A stretch of DNA of 64,000 bases from SB25 sp050180705 (GCA_050180705.1 JBFXDX010000002.1:248001-312000), one strand, 5' to 3'; positions 42,463 to 52,501 are shown, numbered from the stretch's first letter. The notes: generated from the sequence alone by a model not told the origin. Translations and numbers: made by a program.

Positions 42463-43923
42463 ATGTTGGTAACACTAAAAAACATACTGCCAAAATCACT
42501 CAAGTTCGATGCAATTGGCGCATTGGATGTTGAGGTGGCTGGTTTAACGTTCGATTCCAGAACTGTTGACCGTGGATTTTGCTTTTTTGCAATCAAGGGT
42601 ACTCAGGTGGATGGACATCAGTTCATCGAAACTGCCGTTGAGAAGGGTGCTTCGGTGATAGTGTGCGAGCAAATGCCTGCTGAAACATCGCCCAAAATAA
42701 CCTACATCAAGGTTGAGGATGCATCGTATGCGTTGGGTCTGATGTCATCGGCATTCTACGGAAATCCTTCAGAGAAGTTGAGGTTGGTTGGTGTTACTGG
42801 CACAAACGGAAAAACCACCACGGCAACATTGCTTTACAAGATGGCTGGCCTGCTAGGCCATAAGTCTGGCTTGCTTTCAACCGTGGTAAACTATATTGGC
42901 GATACCGAGGTTCCTGCTACACATACAACACCTGATCAAATTCAGTTAAATGCTTTGCTTGCCAGAATGGTGGCTGAGGGTTGCGAGTACTGTTTTATGG
43001 AAGTTAGTTCTCACTCGGTGGTGCAGAATCGTATTGCTGGGTTGAAGTTTTGCGGTGGAATTTTTACCAATATCACACACGACCATTTGGACTACCACAA
43101 AACCTTCGATGAGTACATCAAGGCTAAAAAAAGATTTTTTGATAATCTTCTTGTCGATGCTTTTGCAATTACAAATATCGATGATAGAAATGGAATGGTG
43201 ATGCTCCAGAACACAAAGGCCAAGGTTGTAACCTACTCGTTACGTTCAATGGCTGATATGCGTTGCCGAATTGTGGAAAGCCATTTCGATGGAACTTTGC
43301 TAAACCTCGATGGTGTTGAGGTTTGGACTCGTTTAATTGGCGAGTTTAACGCTTATAACCTTTTGGCAATTTACACAACACTTATCAACCTTGGATTCGA
43401 TAAAGGTGATGTGCTTACCAAGTTAAGTGAGGTTACTGCTGTTTCTGGACGTTTTGAATATATCAAATCGAATAGTGGTATTGTTGCGGTTGTTGATTAT
43501 GCCCACACTCCGGATGCATTGGTGAATGTAATTGAAACGATAAATAAGATAAAGGGTGATGACCAACGTCTAATAACTGTAGTTGGTGCTGGCGGAAATC
43601 GCGATAAAACTAAACGGCCAGTTATGGCTAAGGTATCGGTGGAGAAGAGCGATATGGTTATTCTAACATCTGATAATCCACGTTTTGAGGAGCCTGAGGA
43701 TATTTTGAACGATATGAAAGCCGGGGTTGATATCACCTTAACCCGCAAGGTTATTAGTATTGTGGATAGGAAAGAGGCAATTCGTACTGCTTGCCTAATG
43801 GCAAAGAAAGGCGATATAATTCTTGTGGCAGGAAAGGGACATGAGAACTATCAGGAAATTAAAGGCGTTAAGCACCATTTTGATGATAAAGAAATTGTTG
43901 GTGAAATATTTAATATGTTATAG
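42463..43923 (+). CDS. murE: UDP-MurNAc-tripeptide synthetase MurE (meso-DAP type)
   Basis: 486 residues from the ATG at 42463 (MLVTLKNILPKSLKFDAIG). An ATG at 42400 would add 21 residues read from an intergenic repeat and is rejected. The P-loop is GVTGTNGKTTTATLLYK. The Mur-ligase blocks EVSSHSVVQNRI, TNITHDHLDYHKTFDEY and VDYAHTPDALVNVIETI are present. The DNPR motif in LTSDNPRFEEPE indicates meso-diaminopimelate as the added residue. Confidence 0.96.
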   Translation: MLVTLKNILPKSLKFDAIGALDVEVAGLTFDSRTVDRGFCFFAIKGTQVDGHQFIETAVEKGASVIVCEQMPAETSPKITYIKVEDASYALGLMSSAFYGNPSEKLRLVGVTGTNGKTTTATLLYKMAGLLGHKSGLLSTVVNYIGDTEVPATHTTPDQIQLNALLARMVAEGCEYCFMEVSSHSVVQNRIAGLKFCGGIFTNITHDHLDYHKTFDEYIKAKKRFFDNLLVDAFAITNIDDRNGMVMLQNTKAKVVTYSLRSMADMRCRIVESHFDGTLLNLDGVEVWTRLIGEFNAYNLLAIYTTLINLGFDKGDVLTKLSEVTAVSGRFEYIKSNSGIVAVVDYAHTPDALVNVIETINKIKGDDQRLITVVGAGGNRDKTKRPVMAKVSVEKSDMVILTSDNPRFEEPEDILNDMKAGVDITLTRKVISIVDRKEAIRTACLMAKKGDIILVAGKGHENYQEIKGVKHHFDDKEIVGEIFNML

Positions 43924-43925
43924 AT

Positions 43926-45179
43926 ATGTTGTACTATTTTGTTGAGTTTCTCCAGAGATATTTCGATATTCCTGGTTCGGGGTTGTTCAAGTACATCTCA
44001 TTTCGTTCGGCAATGGCGTTTATTTTTTCATTAGCGTTTGCTTTGCTGGTGGGTAAAAAGATAATTCGTTTTTTGCAGCGCCTGCAAATTGGCGAGGAAA
44101 TTCGTAACCTTGGTCTTGAAGGCCAGATGCAAAAGAAGGGAACTCCAACAATGGGAGGCATTATCATTCTTGCATCAACGTTACTACCAGTGCTGCTTTT
44201 TGCCGATTTACTCAACATCTACATCATTATTATGCTGCTGGCAACTGTTTGGCTAGGTGCCGTTGGTTTTGCCGATGACTATATTAAGGTCTTTAAGAAG
44301 AATAAGGAAGGGTTACAGGGAAAGTTTAAAATTCTTGGGCAAGTTTCGTTAGGCCTTTTTGTTGGATTAACAATGTGGTTAAGTCCAAGTATAACTGTGA
44401 GACAGCCAGCTCCAAAAGCAAAGGCTCTAACTCAGGTTGAAACGGTTGTTGCATCGGAGTATAATGGTGCTGAGCCCGTAAAGGTTCTTAAGAGCGAGAA
44501 AACAACAAAAACATCCATTCCATTCTTCAAGAATAATGAGTTTGACTACTCGTATTTGAATCCATTCAAGGGTGAATGGCGCAACACTATCACTTGGTTA
44601 ATTTTTATAGTTGTTGTAATCCTCATTATCACTGCGGTTTCGAATGGTGCAAACCTAACCGATGGCTTGGATGGTTTAGCCACGGGTGTATCAGCGGTTA
44701 CGGCTACTACATTGGGAATATTTGCGTACTTGTCGGGTAACGTTATCTATGCTGAATACCTAAATATTATGTACATACCACACTCTGGCGAGTTGGTGGT
44801 GTTTATGAGTGCGTTTATTGGTGCGGCGATTGGATTCCTCTGGTATAACAGTTATCCAGCTCAAGTATTTATGGGTGATACAGGCAGTTTAACCATTGGT
44901 GGTATTATTGCAGTTTTTGCGATAGTGGTTCGAAAGGAACTGCTAATTCCAATCCTTTGCGGAATATTCTTGGTTGAGAATCTTTCGGTAGTTATGCAGG
45001 TTAGTTACTTTAAGTACACCAAAAAGAAGTATGGAGAGGGTCGCAGGATATTCCTGATGTCGCCGTTGCATCACCATTACCAGAAGAAAGGCTATCCTGA
45101 GCCAAAAATCGTAACACGATTCTGGATTGTTGCAATTCTTCTTGCGGTTATTACGGTAGTTACTCTTAAAATTCGATAA
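43926..45179 (+). CDS. mraY: Phospho-MurNAc-pentapeptide translocase MraY
   Basis: 417 residues with about ten membrane helices. Diagnostic parts are KKGTPTMGGIIIL, GFADDYIKVFKKNKEGL (catalytic Asp pair), NGANLTDGLDGLA, FMGDTGSLTIGG and the cytoplasmic HHHYQKKGYPE histidines. An insert of about 60 residues between helices, including KSEKTTKTSIPFFKNNEFDYSYLNPF, makes it longer than E. coli MraY (360) and is common in this phylum. It forms lipid I. Confidence 0.96.
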   Translation: MLYYFVEFLQRYFDIPGSGLFKYISFRSAMAFIFSLAFALLVGKKIIRFLQRLQIGEEIRNLGLEGQMQKKGTPTMGGIIILASTLLPVLLFADLLNIYIIIMLLATVWLGAVGFADDYIKVFKKNKEGLQGKFKILGQVSLGLFVGLTMWLSPSITVRQPAPKAKALTQVETVVASEYNGAEPVKVLKSEKTTKTSIPFFKNNEFDYSYLNPFKGEWRNTITWLIFIVVVILIITAVSNGANLTDGLDGLATGVSAVTATTLGIFAYLSGNVIYAEYLNIMYIPHSGELVVFMSAFIGAAIGFLWYNSYPAQVFMGDTGSLTIGGIIAVFAIVVRKELLIPILCGIFLVENLSVVMQVSYFKYTKKKYGEGRRIFLMSPLHHHYQKKGYPEPKIVTRFWIVAILLAVITVVTLKIR

Positions 45180-45199
45180 TCAACATAAAAACAAATAGT

Positions 45200-46534
45200 A
45201 TGAAGCGAATAGTTATACTTGGTGGAGGAGAAAGCGGTGCTGGTGCAGCTGTGTTGGCTCACAAGCAGGGTTTCGATGTTTTTCTTTCCGATTTGTCAGC
45301 TATTAAGCCCCGTTATAAGGAGTGGCTTGATAAGTATAGTATTCGTTGGGAAGAGGGAAGCCATACCGAGGAGTTAATCCTTAATGCCGATGAGGTGATA
45401 AAGAGTCCCGGAATTCCCGATAAAGCACCTTTAATTGTAAAAATCCGCGAGAAGGCAATTCCTATAATTTCGGAGATTGAGTTTGCTGGTCGTTACACCA
45501 ATGCTTACACGGTTTGCATAACTGGTAGTAACGGAAAAACCACAACCACCTCGCTTATATACCATATGATGCAGAAGGCTGGATTGAATGTTGGCTTGGC
45601 CGGTAATATTGGAAATAGTTTTGCCTATCAGGTGGCAGAAAACAACTTTGATTACTATGTTATTGAGTTGAGTAGTTTCCAGTTGGATGGTGTTTACGAG
45701 TTCAAACCCGATATTGCCATTCTGTTGAATATCACACCAGATCATTTAGATAGGTACGATTATAAAATGCAGAACTACGTGGAATCGAAATTCCGTATCA
45801 CAAAGAATCTTTCGGATGACGATTGCTTTATTTTCTGCTCCGATGATGCAGTAACCATTGAGCAATTGAAGCGCATTGTGCTAAGAGCACAGCAATTGCC
45901 TTTCTCCATCAGGGGGAAGGAAAATCAAACCTCGTGGATTGAGAACGAACAATTATTCATTAATTACAACGATAGCGATTTTAGTATGTCAATAAATGAA
46001 TTGTCTTTAAAGGGTAAGCATAATATATACAACTCAATGGCCGCTGGAATCGCGGGTCACGTGTTGAATATTCGCAAGGAGGTGATACGTGAGTCGCTTT
46101 CCGATTTTCAGGGTGTTGAGCACAGACTTGAGCCAGTTTTAACTATTAAAGGTGTTCGGTACATCAACGATTCTAAGGCAACCAACGTGAATTCAACTTG
46201 GTACGCATTGGAAAGTATGGATACGCCAGTGGTTTGGATTGTTGGAGGAACCGATAAGGGGAACGATTATTCCGAGTTGATGGATTTGGTTAAGGCTAAG
46301 GTGAAATCGATTGTTTGCTTGGGAGTAGATAATGCTAAGTTACATAATGCTTTTGGCGATGTTATTAGCATTATGGTTGACACTCTCTCTGCCGAGGAGG
46401 CCGTTCAACAAGCCTACAAACTGGCAAGTCCTGGTGATACTGTTTTACTTTCGCCTGCCTGTGCTAGTTTCGATTTGTTTGATAACTATGAGGATCGTGG
46501 TCGTAAGTTCAAGGCCGCGGTTCGGGAATTGTAA
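45200..46534 (+). CDS. murD: UDP-MurNAc-L-alanine:D-glutamate ligase MurD
   Basis: 444 residues. N-terminal Rossmann part VILGGGESGAGAAVLA, ATP loop ITGSNGKTTTTSLIYHM, ELSSFQLDG, LLNITPDHLDRYD, FQGVEHRLEPVLTIKGVRYINDSKATNVNSTWYAL and the C-terminal LLSPACASFDLFDNYEDRGRKF are all standard MurD motifs. It adds D-glutamate to UDP-MurNAc-L-Ala. It lies 20 nt after mraY. Confidence 0.96.
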   Translation: MKRIVILGGGESGAGAAVLAHKQGFDVFLSDLSAIKPRYKEWLDKYSIRWEEGSHTEELILNADEVIKSPGIPDKAPLIVKIREKAIPIISEIEFAGRYTNAYTVCITGSNGKTTTTSLIYHMMQKAGLNVGLAGNIGNSFAYQVAENNFDYYVIELSSFQLDGVYEFKPDIAILLNITPDHLDRYDYKMQNYVESKFRITKNLSDDDCFIFCSDDAVTIEQLKRIVLRAQQLPFSIRGKENQTSWIENEQLFINYNDSDFSMSINELSLKGKHNIYNSMAAGIAGHVLNIRKEVIRESLSDFQGVEHRLEPVLTIKGVRYINDSKATNVNSTWYALESMDTPVVWIVGGTDKGNDYSELMDLVKAKVKSIVCLGVDNAKLHNAFGDVISIMVDTLSAEEAVQQAYKLASPGDTVLLSPACASFDLFDNYEDRGRKFKAAVREL

Positions 46535-46536
46535 TG

Positions 46537-46570
46537 TTTGTTGTTAGTTGTTCGTTGATAGTTGTTCGTA
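46537..46570. repeat. CAAC-rich repeat, reverse orientation (murD-ftsW)
   Basis: GTTAGTTGTTCGTTGATAG and GTTGTTCGTA, reverse complement of the CAAC-rich word, start a few bases after the murD stop. Confidence 0.55.
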
Positions 46571-46589
46571 AAGCATTCGATGAAATTTT

Positions 46590-46615
46590 GTCATTTCGAG
46601 CATAGCGAGAAATCT
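46590..46615. repeat. REP-like motif, copy 2
   Basis: GTCATTTCGAGCATAGCG followed by AGAAATCT, the same arms as the copy at 19989-20015 with a changed centre. It lies between murD and ftsW, just after a CAAC-rich repeat. Confidence 0.7.
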
Positions 46616-46664
46616 TTTCGATTTTTACAATCAACTTTTAACTTTTAAACTTTTAACTATTTAT

Positions 46665-47834
46665 ATGTCAGGAGTATTTGGACGATATTTTAAAGGGGAT
46701 AGAGTAATATGGACGGTAGTTATTTTGCTATCGCTTGTATCGCTTATGGCGGTGTATAGTTCCACTGGATCGTTGGCATATAGGTTTCACGGTGGTAATA
46801 CAACCTACTTCCTAATAAAACAACTAATTTTCTTGGGATTGGGTATGTCGATAGTGTTTGTTACTCACCTTATTAGTTACAAGGTTTACTATCCGTTGTC
46901 AACCTTATTGATGGGGCTTTCCATTCCGTTGCTGCTAATAACCCTTGTGTTTGGTGCAACGTTAAACCAAGCTTCGCGTTGGTTGGAGGTTCCTGGGTTA
47001 GGTCTAACGCTTCAAACTTCCGATGTGGCTAAACTTGCATTGGTGATGTATGTGGCGAAGATTTTATCGCAGCGACAAAAAGATATAAAGGATTTACGTC
47101 AGGGGTTTGTGCCGTTGGTAATTCCAATTGGATTGATTTGTATGCTAATTCTGCCCGCAAACTTTTCTACAGCAGCATTACTAGGCTTGGTTTGTTGGGT
47201 TATGATGTTTGTAGGTCGAGTAAATCTTAAGTATTTGCTTGGATTTACAGGCTTAGGCGTATTGGTTCTAGGCATTTTCATTGTTGTTGCCTTGCAGTTT
47301 AAGAATGTTGGAAGGGTTCACACTTGGATGAATCGTATCGAGAATTTTGCTAGTGGTGACAATGGCGATGGAAATTATCAGGTCGATCAGTCGAAAATTG
47401 CAATTGCTACTGGCGGTATTTTCGGTAAAGGTCCAGGCCGTTCAACTCAGCGAAATTTTTTACCACACCCATATTCCGATTTCATCTTTGCAATAATTGT
47501 TGAGGAATTTGGTTTGTTGGGCGGTGCAGTAATTTTGGCTCTATATTTAATATTGCTATTTCGATCGGCATTAATTGTGAGGAATGCAAAACGAACGTTC
47601 CCAGCCTTTCTGGCCTTTGGACTTTCGTTGCTGATGGCCTTGCAAGCCTTGGTTAATATGATGGTTGCAACGAATTTAATTCCGGTTACCGGACAACCTT
47701 TGCCATTGGTTAGTATGGGAGGAACATCGCTGTTCTTTTCAAGTGCTGCCTTTGGAATTATTTTGAGTATTAGTAGATCACAGAGTAAAACTGAACTATT
47801 CGATGGAGAAGAACCAGTTGAGGATAATAATTAG
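46665..47834 (+). CDS. ftsW: Lipid II polymerase FtsW (SEDS family)
   Basis: 389 residues with about ten membrane helices. SEDS motifs include LVSLMAVYSSTGSLAY, RWLEVPGLGLTLQTSDVAKLALVMYVAKIL, GNYQVDQSKIAIATGGIFGKGPGRSTQRNFLPHPYSDFIFAIIVEEFG and GQPLPLVSMGGTSLFFSSAAFGIIL. It polymerises septal glycan with FtsI. The 3' end overlaps murG by 32 nt. Confidence 0.95.
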   Translation: MSGVFGRYFKGDRVIWTVVILLSLVSLMAVYSSTGSLAYRFHGGNTTYFLIKQLIFLGLGMSIVFVTHLISYKVYYPLSTLLMGLSIPLLLITLVFGATLNQASRWLEVPGLGLTLQTSDVAKLALVMYVAKILSQRQKDIKDLRQGFVPLVIPIGLICMLILPANFSTAALLGLVCWVMMFVGRVNLKYLLGFTGLGVLVLGIFIVVALQFKNVGRVHTWMNRIENFASGDNGDGNYQVDQSKIAIATGGIFGKGPGRSTQRNFLPHPYSDFIFAIIVEEFGLLGGAVILALYLILLFRSALIVRNAKRTFPAFLAFGLSLLMALQALVNMMVATNLIPVTGQPLPLVSMGGTSLFFSSAAFGIILSISRSQSKTELFDGEEPVEDNN

Positions 47835-48915
47835 CGGTGGCGGTACGGGAGGTCATATCTTCCCAGCCATATCCATTGCAAATGCACTGAAGGAGATTAA
47901 TCCTGAAGTTGAAATTCTTTTTGTAGGTGCCGAAGGCAGAATGGAGATGGAGCGTGTTCCTAAAGCGGGCTACAAGATTGTTGGTTTGCCAGTGGTTGGA
48001 TTCCAGCGTAAGTTGACATTGAAAAACGTATCGTTTTTCTTCAAACTTTTCAAGAGTATGAAGATGGCGCGCAATATCATTGCTGACTTTAAGCCTGCAG
48101 TTGTGGTTGGTGTTGGCGGTTACGCCAGTGGCCCAATTCTAAAGGCTGCGCAAAAGGCAAATATCCCAACACTTATTCAGGAGCAAAACTCCTATGCTGG
48201 TGTAACCAATAAGATGTTGGCTGCAAAGGCATATAAGATTTGTGTTGCATACAACGGAATGGAAAAGTATTTTCCAAAAGACAGAATTCTAATGACTGGA
48301 AATCCAGTACGTCAGGATTTGGAGAAGTTGACTGCAACCAAGGAGGAGGCTCTAAAGTATTTCGATATCAACCCAAACCAAAAGGTGATTTTGGTTTTAG
48401 GCGGTAGCCTTGGTGCTCGTACTATCAACCAGAGCATAATGGCCAATATGACCGAGTTAGTCACTCATCACGATATCACTGTGATTTGGCAAACCGGAAA
48501 GATCTACTACTTAGATATTAAGCAGAAGTTGGCAGGCTACAATGCACATAACATCAGACTATTCGATTTTATCAATAGAATGGATTTTGCATACGCCGTG
48601 GCCGATGTGATAATTTCTAGGGCTGGTGCAGGAACAATCTCGGAACTTTGCCTAGTGGCAAAACCATCCATTTTAGTTCCATCGCCCAATGTAGCAGAGG
48701 ATCACCAAACACATAACGCTATGGCGTTAGTGAAAAACAATGCTGCGGTAATGGTAACCGATACAAATGCAAAGTCGGAACTTGTGAGCACCGCAATTGA
48801 GTTGGTGTGCGACGATGCAAGGTTGAAGGATTTATCCGCTAATATTCAGAAGATGGCATTACCAAACTCAGCGAATATTATTGCGAATGAGGTTTTGAAA
48901 TTATCAGCGAACTAA
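47803..48915 (+). CDS. murG: UDP-GlcNAc transferase MurG
   Basis: 370 residues of glycosyltransferase family 28. The N-terminal glycine-rich loop is ISGGGTGGHIFPAISIANAL, and GVGGYASGPIL, IQEQNSYAGVTNKMLA, VLGGSLGARTINQSI and ISRAGAGTISELCLVAKPSILVPSPNVAEDHQTHNA (donor site) are typical. It turns lipid I into lipid II on the inner membrane. The start lies inside the end of ftsW. Confidence 0.96.
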   Translation: MEKNQLRIIISGGGTGGHIFPAISIANALKEINPEVEILFVGAEGRMEMERVPKAGYKIVGLPVVGFQRKLTLKNVSFFFKLFKSMKMARNIIADFKPAVVVGVGGYASGPILKAAQKANIPTLIQEQNSYAGVTNKMLAAKAYKICVAYNGMEKYFPKDRILMTGNPVRQDLEKLTATKEEALKYFDINPNQKVILVLGGSLGARTINQSIMANMTELVTHHDITVIWQTGKIYYLDIKQKLAGYNAHNIRLFDFINRMDFAYAVADVIISRAGAGTISELCLVAKPSILVPSPNVAEDHQTHNAMALVKNNAAVMVTDTNAKSELVSTAIELVCDDARLKDLSANIQKMALPNSANIIANEVLKLSAN

Positions 48916-48918
48916 AAT

Positions 48919-48951
48919 AACGAACAACAGGCAACTATCAACCATCAACTA
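48919..48951. repeat. CAAC-rich repeat, forward orientation (murG-murC)
   Basis: AACGAACAACAGGCAACTAT followed by CAACCATCAACTA fills the whole gap between murG and murC and is the clearest copy of the dispersed word. Confidence 0.6.
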
Positions 48952-48953
48952 AT

Positions 48954-50333
48954 ATGGATTTTGAGCAAATAAAACGAGTTTACTTTGTAGGGATAGGCGG
49001 CATTGGGATGAGCGCATTGGCTCGTTATTTTGTTCAGCGAGGAAAGGTCGTTGCTGGTTACGACAGAACATCGTCGGGCATTACCGTTGATTTGGAGCAT
49101 ATGGGTGTTGCTGTTCACTATACCGATGATGTAAATCTTATTCCTGCTGATTTTCGTTTGTCAAATGGTACGTTGATTATTTACACTCCTGCAATTCCCG
49201 TGGAGCATACCGAGTTGAACTTCTTTAAGAACAACGGTTTTGCAATTATAAAACGCGCTCAGGCGTTGGGCTTTATTGCATCGGCAATGAGCGTTTTGGG
49301 TGTTGCAGGTACACACGGTAAAACATCAACAACCACAATGCTTTCGCATTTGTTGGGTAGTTCATCGGTTGGTTGCGATGCATTTTTGGGCGGAATTTCT
49401 AAAAACTTTGGCAGTAACCTTGTTGCAGCCGATAAGGGCAAAAACCTACTGGTGGTTGAGGCCGATGAGTACGACAGGAGTTTTCTAAGCCTGTTCCCTC
49501 AGTTGGCGATAATAACTTCGGTTGATGCCGATCATTTGGATATTTACGGCACTCACGAGAACGTTCTTGACGCATTCGGGTTGTTTGCGGGTCAAATAAA
49601 ACCTAACGGCTTTTTGGTGATAAAGCAGGGCTTGAACTTCACTCCAAAATTAGCCAGCGGTATAAAGGTTATTACCTACGGATTTACAAGCAAAGCAGAT
49701 ATTTACCCATCGGATATCAGCATTGTTGATGGTTACTATAATTTTACCCTGAATACTCCAACTGGAAGTGTCGAGAATCTTCACTTGGGAGTTCCCGGTA
49801 AGTATAATTTGGAGAATGCACTTGCAGCATCGGCAGCAGCATTGGCAATGGGAATTAGTAACGATGAGTTGCGTAGTGGCTTGAAGAGTTTCTCGGGCGT
49901 GGTTCGCAGGTTCGATGTGCAGTTCAAGAGCACAACAAGTATTTATATCGACGATTATGCGCATCACCCACAGGAGATCAACGCAATGGTGGAATCGGTG
50001 CGCGATGTATTTCCAAACCGCAAGGTAGTTGGAATATTCCAGCCTCACCTTTTCAGTCGCACCCGCGATTTTGCCGATGAGTTTGCACAGTCGCTCGATA
50101 AGTTGGATATGGCAATCCTGCTCGATATTTACCCAGCACGCGAGTTGCCAATCGAGGGAGTAACATCGAACTCAATTTTGGATGGAATGAAGAACCCAAA
50201 TAAATTACTATTGAGTAAGAGCGATGTTTTGGATTGGGTTGCAAAGAACAATATTGATGTTTTGGTAACAATGGGCGCAGGCGATATCGACCGTTTGGTG
50301 CCTCAAATAGTTGGAGTGTTGAAAAGCAAGTAA
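48954..50333 (+). CDS. murC: UDP-N-acetylmuramate:L-alanine ligase MurC
   Basis: 459 residues. FVGIGGIGMSALARYF (nucleotide/substrate loop), GVAGTHGKTSTTTMLSHLL (ATP loop), EADEYDRSFLSLFPQLAIITSVDADHLDIYGT, FSGVVRRFDVQFKSTTSIYIDDYAHHPQEI and GIFQPHLFSRTRDF are standard MurC motifs. It adds the first amino acid of the stem peptide. ftsQ begins 2 nt after its stop. Confidence 0.96.
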   Translation: MDFEQIKRVYFVGIGGIGMSALARYFVQRGKVVAGYDRTSSGITVDLEHMGVAVHYTDDVNLIPADFRLSNGTLIIYTPAIPVEHTELNFFKNNGFAIIKRAQALGFIASAMSVLGVAGTHGKTSTTTMLSHLLGSSSVGCDAFLGGISKNFGSNLVAADKGKNLLVVEADEYDRSFLSLFPQLAIITSVDADHLDIYGTHENVLDAFGLFAGQIKPNGFLVIKQGLNFTPKLASGIKVITYGFTSKADIYPSDISIVDGYYNFTLNTPTGSVENLHLGVPGKYNLENALAASAAALAMGISNDELRSGLKSFSGVVRRFDVQFKSTTSIYIDDYAHHPQEINAMVESVRDVFPNRKVVGIFQPHLFSRTRDFADEFAQSLDKLDMAILLDIYPARELPIEGVTSNSILDGMKNPNKLLLSKSDVLDWVAKNNIDVLVTMGAGDIDRLVPQIVGVLKSK

Positions 50334-50335
50334 CG

Positions 50336-51142
50336 ATGAAGAAGCGTAGCAGAATCATACTATTCGCAGTGGCTTGGTTGGTTTTAATTACCTACCTAGT
50401 TTATAGTTTGATGTTTTCGTCGAAACGTGCTGATGGTGTGGCTTGTAAATCGATTGTGGTGGAGGTGTTGGACAGCGTCGATTATCAATTCGTGAAATCA
50501 GCCACAATAAAGCGAATGCTTACTTCTACGAAAAGGAATCTAATTGGAAAACCGTTAAAGGGTATCAATACAAAGATTCTTGAGGATGAAATATCTGCAA
50601 TGGTTGCAGTGCGAGATGTTCAGGTTTATAAGTCGCTCGATGGTAAGTTGAGAATAACAGTTAATCAGCGTCGACCAATTGTGAGGGTGTTCAATGCTGC
50701 CGATCAGAGTTACTATATCGACGATCAAGGATTGATTATGCCTACATCATACAACTACACCGCGCATGTGATGGTTGCAAGTGGTAATATTCGTGAGCCT
50801 TTTAAGGTGAAGCCGAACGTTAATGTTTTGGCTTGGAACGATAGCATTGTGGGAGGAGAGAAGCCGACAATTTGTAGAATCTATGATTTTGCAAAGTTCG
50901 TATCCGAGGATGATTTTTGGAATGCACAAATTGCTCAGGTTTACGTGGACGGCATCCGGGATGTTGAGTTAATTCCAGTGGTTGGGCCTCATGTAATTCA
51001 GCTGGGCGGTTTTCGAAATTTTAGGATTAAGTTGAAGAAGTTAATGACTTTTTATAAAGAAGCCCTTCCGACTGAGGGGTGGAATAAATACAAAATGATA
51101 AACTTAAAGTATTCAAATCAAATAGTTTGCACAAAACGATAA
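50336..51142 (+). CDS. ftsQ: Division protein FtsQ
   Basis: 268 residues with a short basic N terminus, one membrane helix (RIILFAVAWLVLITYLVYSLMF) and a periplasmic part with a POTRA-like stretch (SATIKRMLTSTKRNLIGKPLKGINTKILEDEISAMVAVRDVQVYKSLDGKLRITVNQRRPIVRVF). The last phrase is the FtsQ/DivIB pattern. It lies between murC and ftsA, as in other dcw clusters. Confidence 0.9.
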   Translation: MKKRSRIILFAVAWLVLITYLVYSLMFSSKRADGVACKSIVVEVLDSVDYQFVKSATIKRMLTSTKRNLIGKPLKGINTKILEDEISAMVAVRDVQVYKSLDGKLRITVNQRRPIVRVFNAADQSYYIDDQGLIMPTSYNYTAHVMVASGNIREPFKVKPNVNVLAWNDSIVGGEKPTICRIYDFAKFVSEDDFWNAQIAQVYVDGIRDVELIPVVGPHVIQLGGFRNFRIKLKKLMTFYKEALPTEGWNKYKMINLKYSNQIVCTKR

Positions 51143-51146
51143 CACT

Positions 51147-52475
51147 ATGGCACAAAGTAATGAGTATGTAGCAGCAATTGACCTTGGAACCACCAAAGTG
51201 GTTACACTGGTTGGCAAAAAGACTCCTAACGGAAAGCTTCAGATTGTTGGATTAAGTACCACCGAATCGACCGGAATTAAGAAGGGAATGATTCAGAATA
51301 TAGAGGATACCGTTAAGGCTATCGAAAAAACTGTTAGCGAAGTTAAAACCGACACTGGAATCGATTTTAAATCGGTTTACGTTGGTATTGCTGGTCAGCA
51401 CATCCGCAGCATTAAGAATCGCGGATATATCAACCTTGAGTCCGATGAGGTGGAAATTTCGCAAAAGGATATCGATAGGTTGATTAACGATATGCACCGC
51501 ATTCCCGTTGAAGCTGGCGAGACAATTCTACACGTTCTTCCATTGGAGTACTTTATCGATAACGAGTCGGTTGATAAGCCAGTTGGCATGGTAGGTCGTC
51601 GTTTAGAGGCTAACTTCCATATCGTAATTGGAAAAACATCATCGGCTAAGCATATCGAAAAGTGCGTTAACCGTGTTGGTTTGAACGTTAGTGAGTTGGT
51701 TCTTGAGCCACTTGCTTCTGGCGAGTCAGTTTTAACTGCCGACGAGCGCGAGGCTGGCGTTGCATTGGTTGATATTGGTGGTGGCACTACCGATTTGGCT
51801 ATCTACTACGAAGGAAATGTTCGCCATACTGCCGTAATTCCTTTCGGTGGAAATATTATCACTCAGGATATAAAGGATGGTTGCTCAATTCTTCTAAAGC
51901 AGGCCGATTTGCTTAAGGAGAAGTTTGGTTGCGCATTGTCCGATATCGCTCCCGACAATAAGATTATCACCATACCTGGAATTAGCGGTCGTGAACCTAA
52001 GGAGATTTCAGTAAAGAATCTTGCTGGAATTATTCAGGCTCGTATGGAGGAGATACTCGACTTTGTGGCTTATGAAATTAACCTGTCGGGTTATGTTAGT
52101 AAGTTAAGTGCAGGGGTTGTTATTACTGGTGGAGGTGCTTTGCTAAAGCATTTACCTCAGTTAATTCGCTTTAAAACCGGACTCGATGTTCGCATTGGTT
52201 ACCCAGTTGAGCAGTTAAGCTCCGACTCTTTGGAAGATTTCAACCAACCACAGCTATCAACTGCTCTAGGTTTAGTGCTGTTAGGTTTAGATAAAAAGGT
52301 TGAGGTTATTGAGAAGAAAAGCTATGTGCAGTCTCAACCACAGCCTGCGGTTGAAAAGAAGGTTGATGAGTTCGAAGTTGAGTCAACATCGACTGAGCGT
52401 CGTGGTAGCAGTAAATTAAACGCTATCAAAAATATGTTCTCGGGACTTTTCGACGAGACCGATAGCGAAATGTAA
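51147..52475 (+). CDS. ftsA: Division protein FtsA
   Basis: 442 residues of the actin/HSP70 fold. Phosphate 1 is AAIDLGTTKVVTLVG, followed by the FtsA-specific 1C (SHS2) domain (GIAGQHIRSIKNRG), DIGGGTTDLAIY (phosphate 2) and GVVITGGGALLKHLPQL (adenosine loop). The C terminus ends RRGSSKLNAIKNMFSGLFDETDSEM, an amphipathic helix that would anchor FtsZ to the membrane. Confidence 0.95.
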   Translation: MAQSNEYVAAIDLGTTKVVTLVGKKTPNGKLQIVGLSTTESTGIKKGMIQNIEDTVKAIEKTVSEVKTDTGIDFKSVYVGIAGQHIRSIKNRGYINLESDEVEISQKDIDRLINDMHRIPVEAGETILHVLPLEYFIDNESVDKPVGMVGRRLEANFHIVIGKTSSAKHIEKCVNRVGLNVSELVLEPLASGESVLTADEREAGVALVDIGGGTTDLAIYYEGNVRHTAVIPFGGNIITQDIKDGCSILLKQADLLKEKFGCALSDIAPDNKIITIPGISGREPKEISVKNLAGIIQARMEEILDFVAYEINLSGYVSKLSAGVVITGGGALLKHLPQLIRFKTGLDVRIGYPVEQLSSDSLEDFNQPQLSTALGLVLLGLDKKVEVIEKKSYVQSQPQPAVEKKVDEFEVESTSTERRGSSKLNAIKNMFSGLFDETDSEM

Positions 52476-52501
52476 TTCTAGTGTGCAAACTAGATTGATT
52501 T

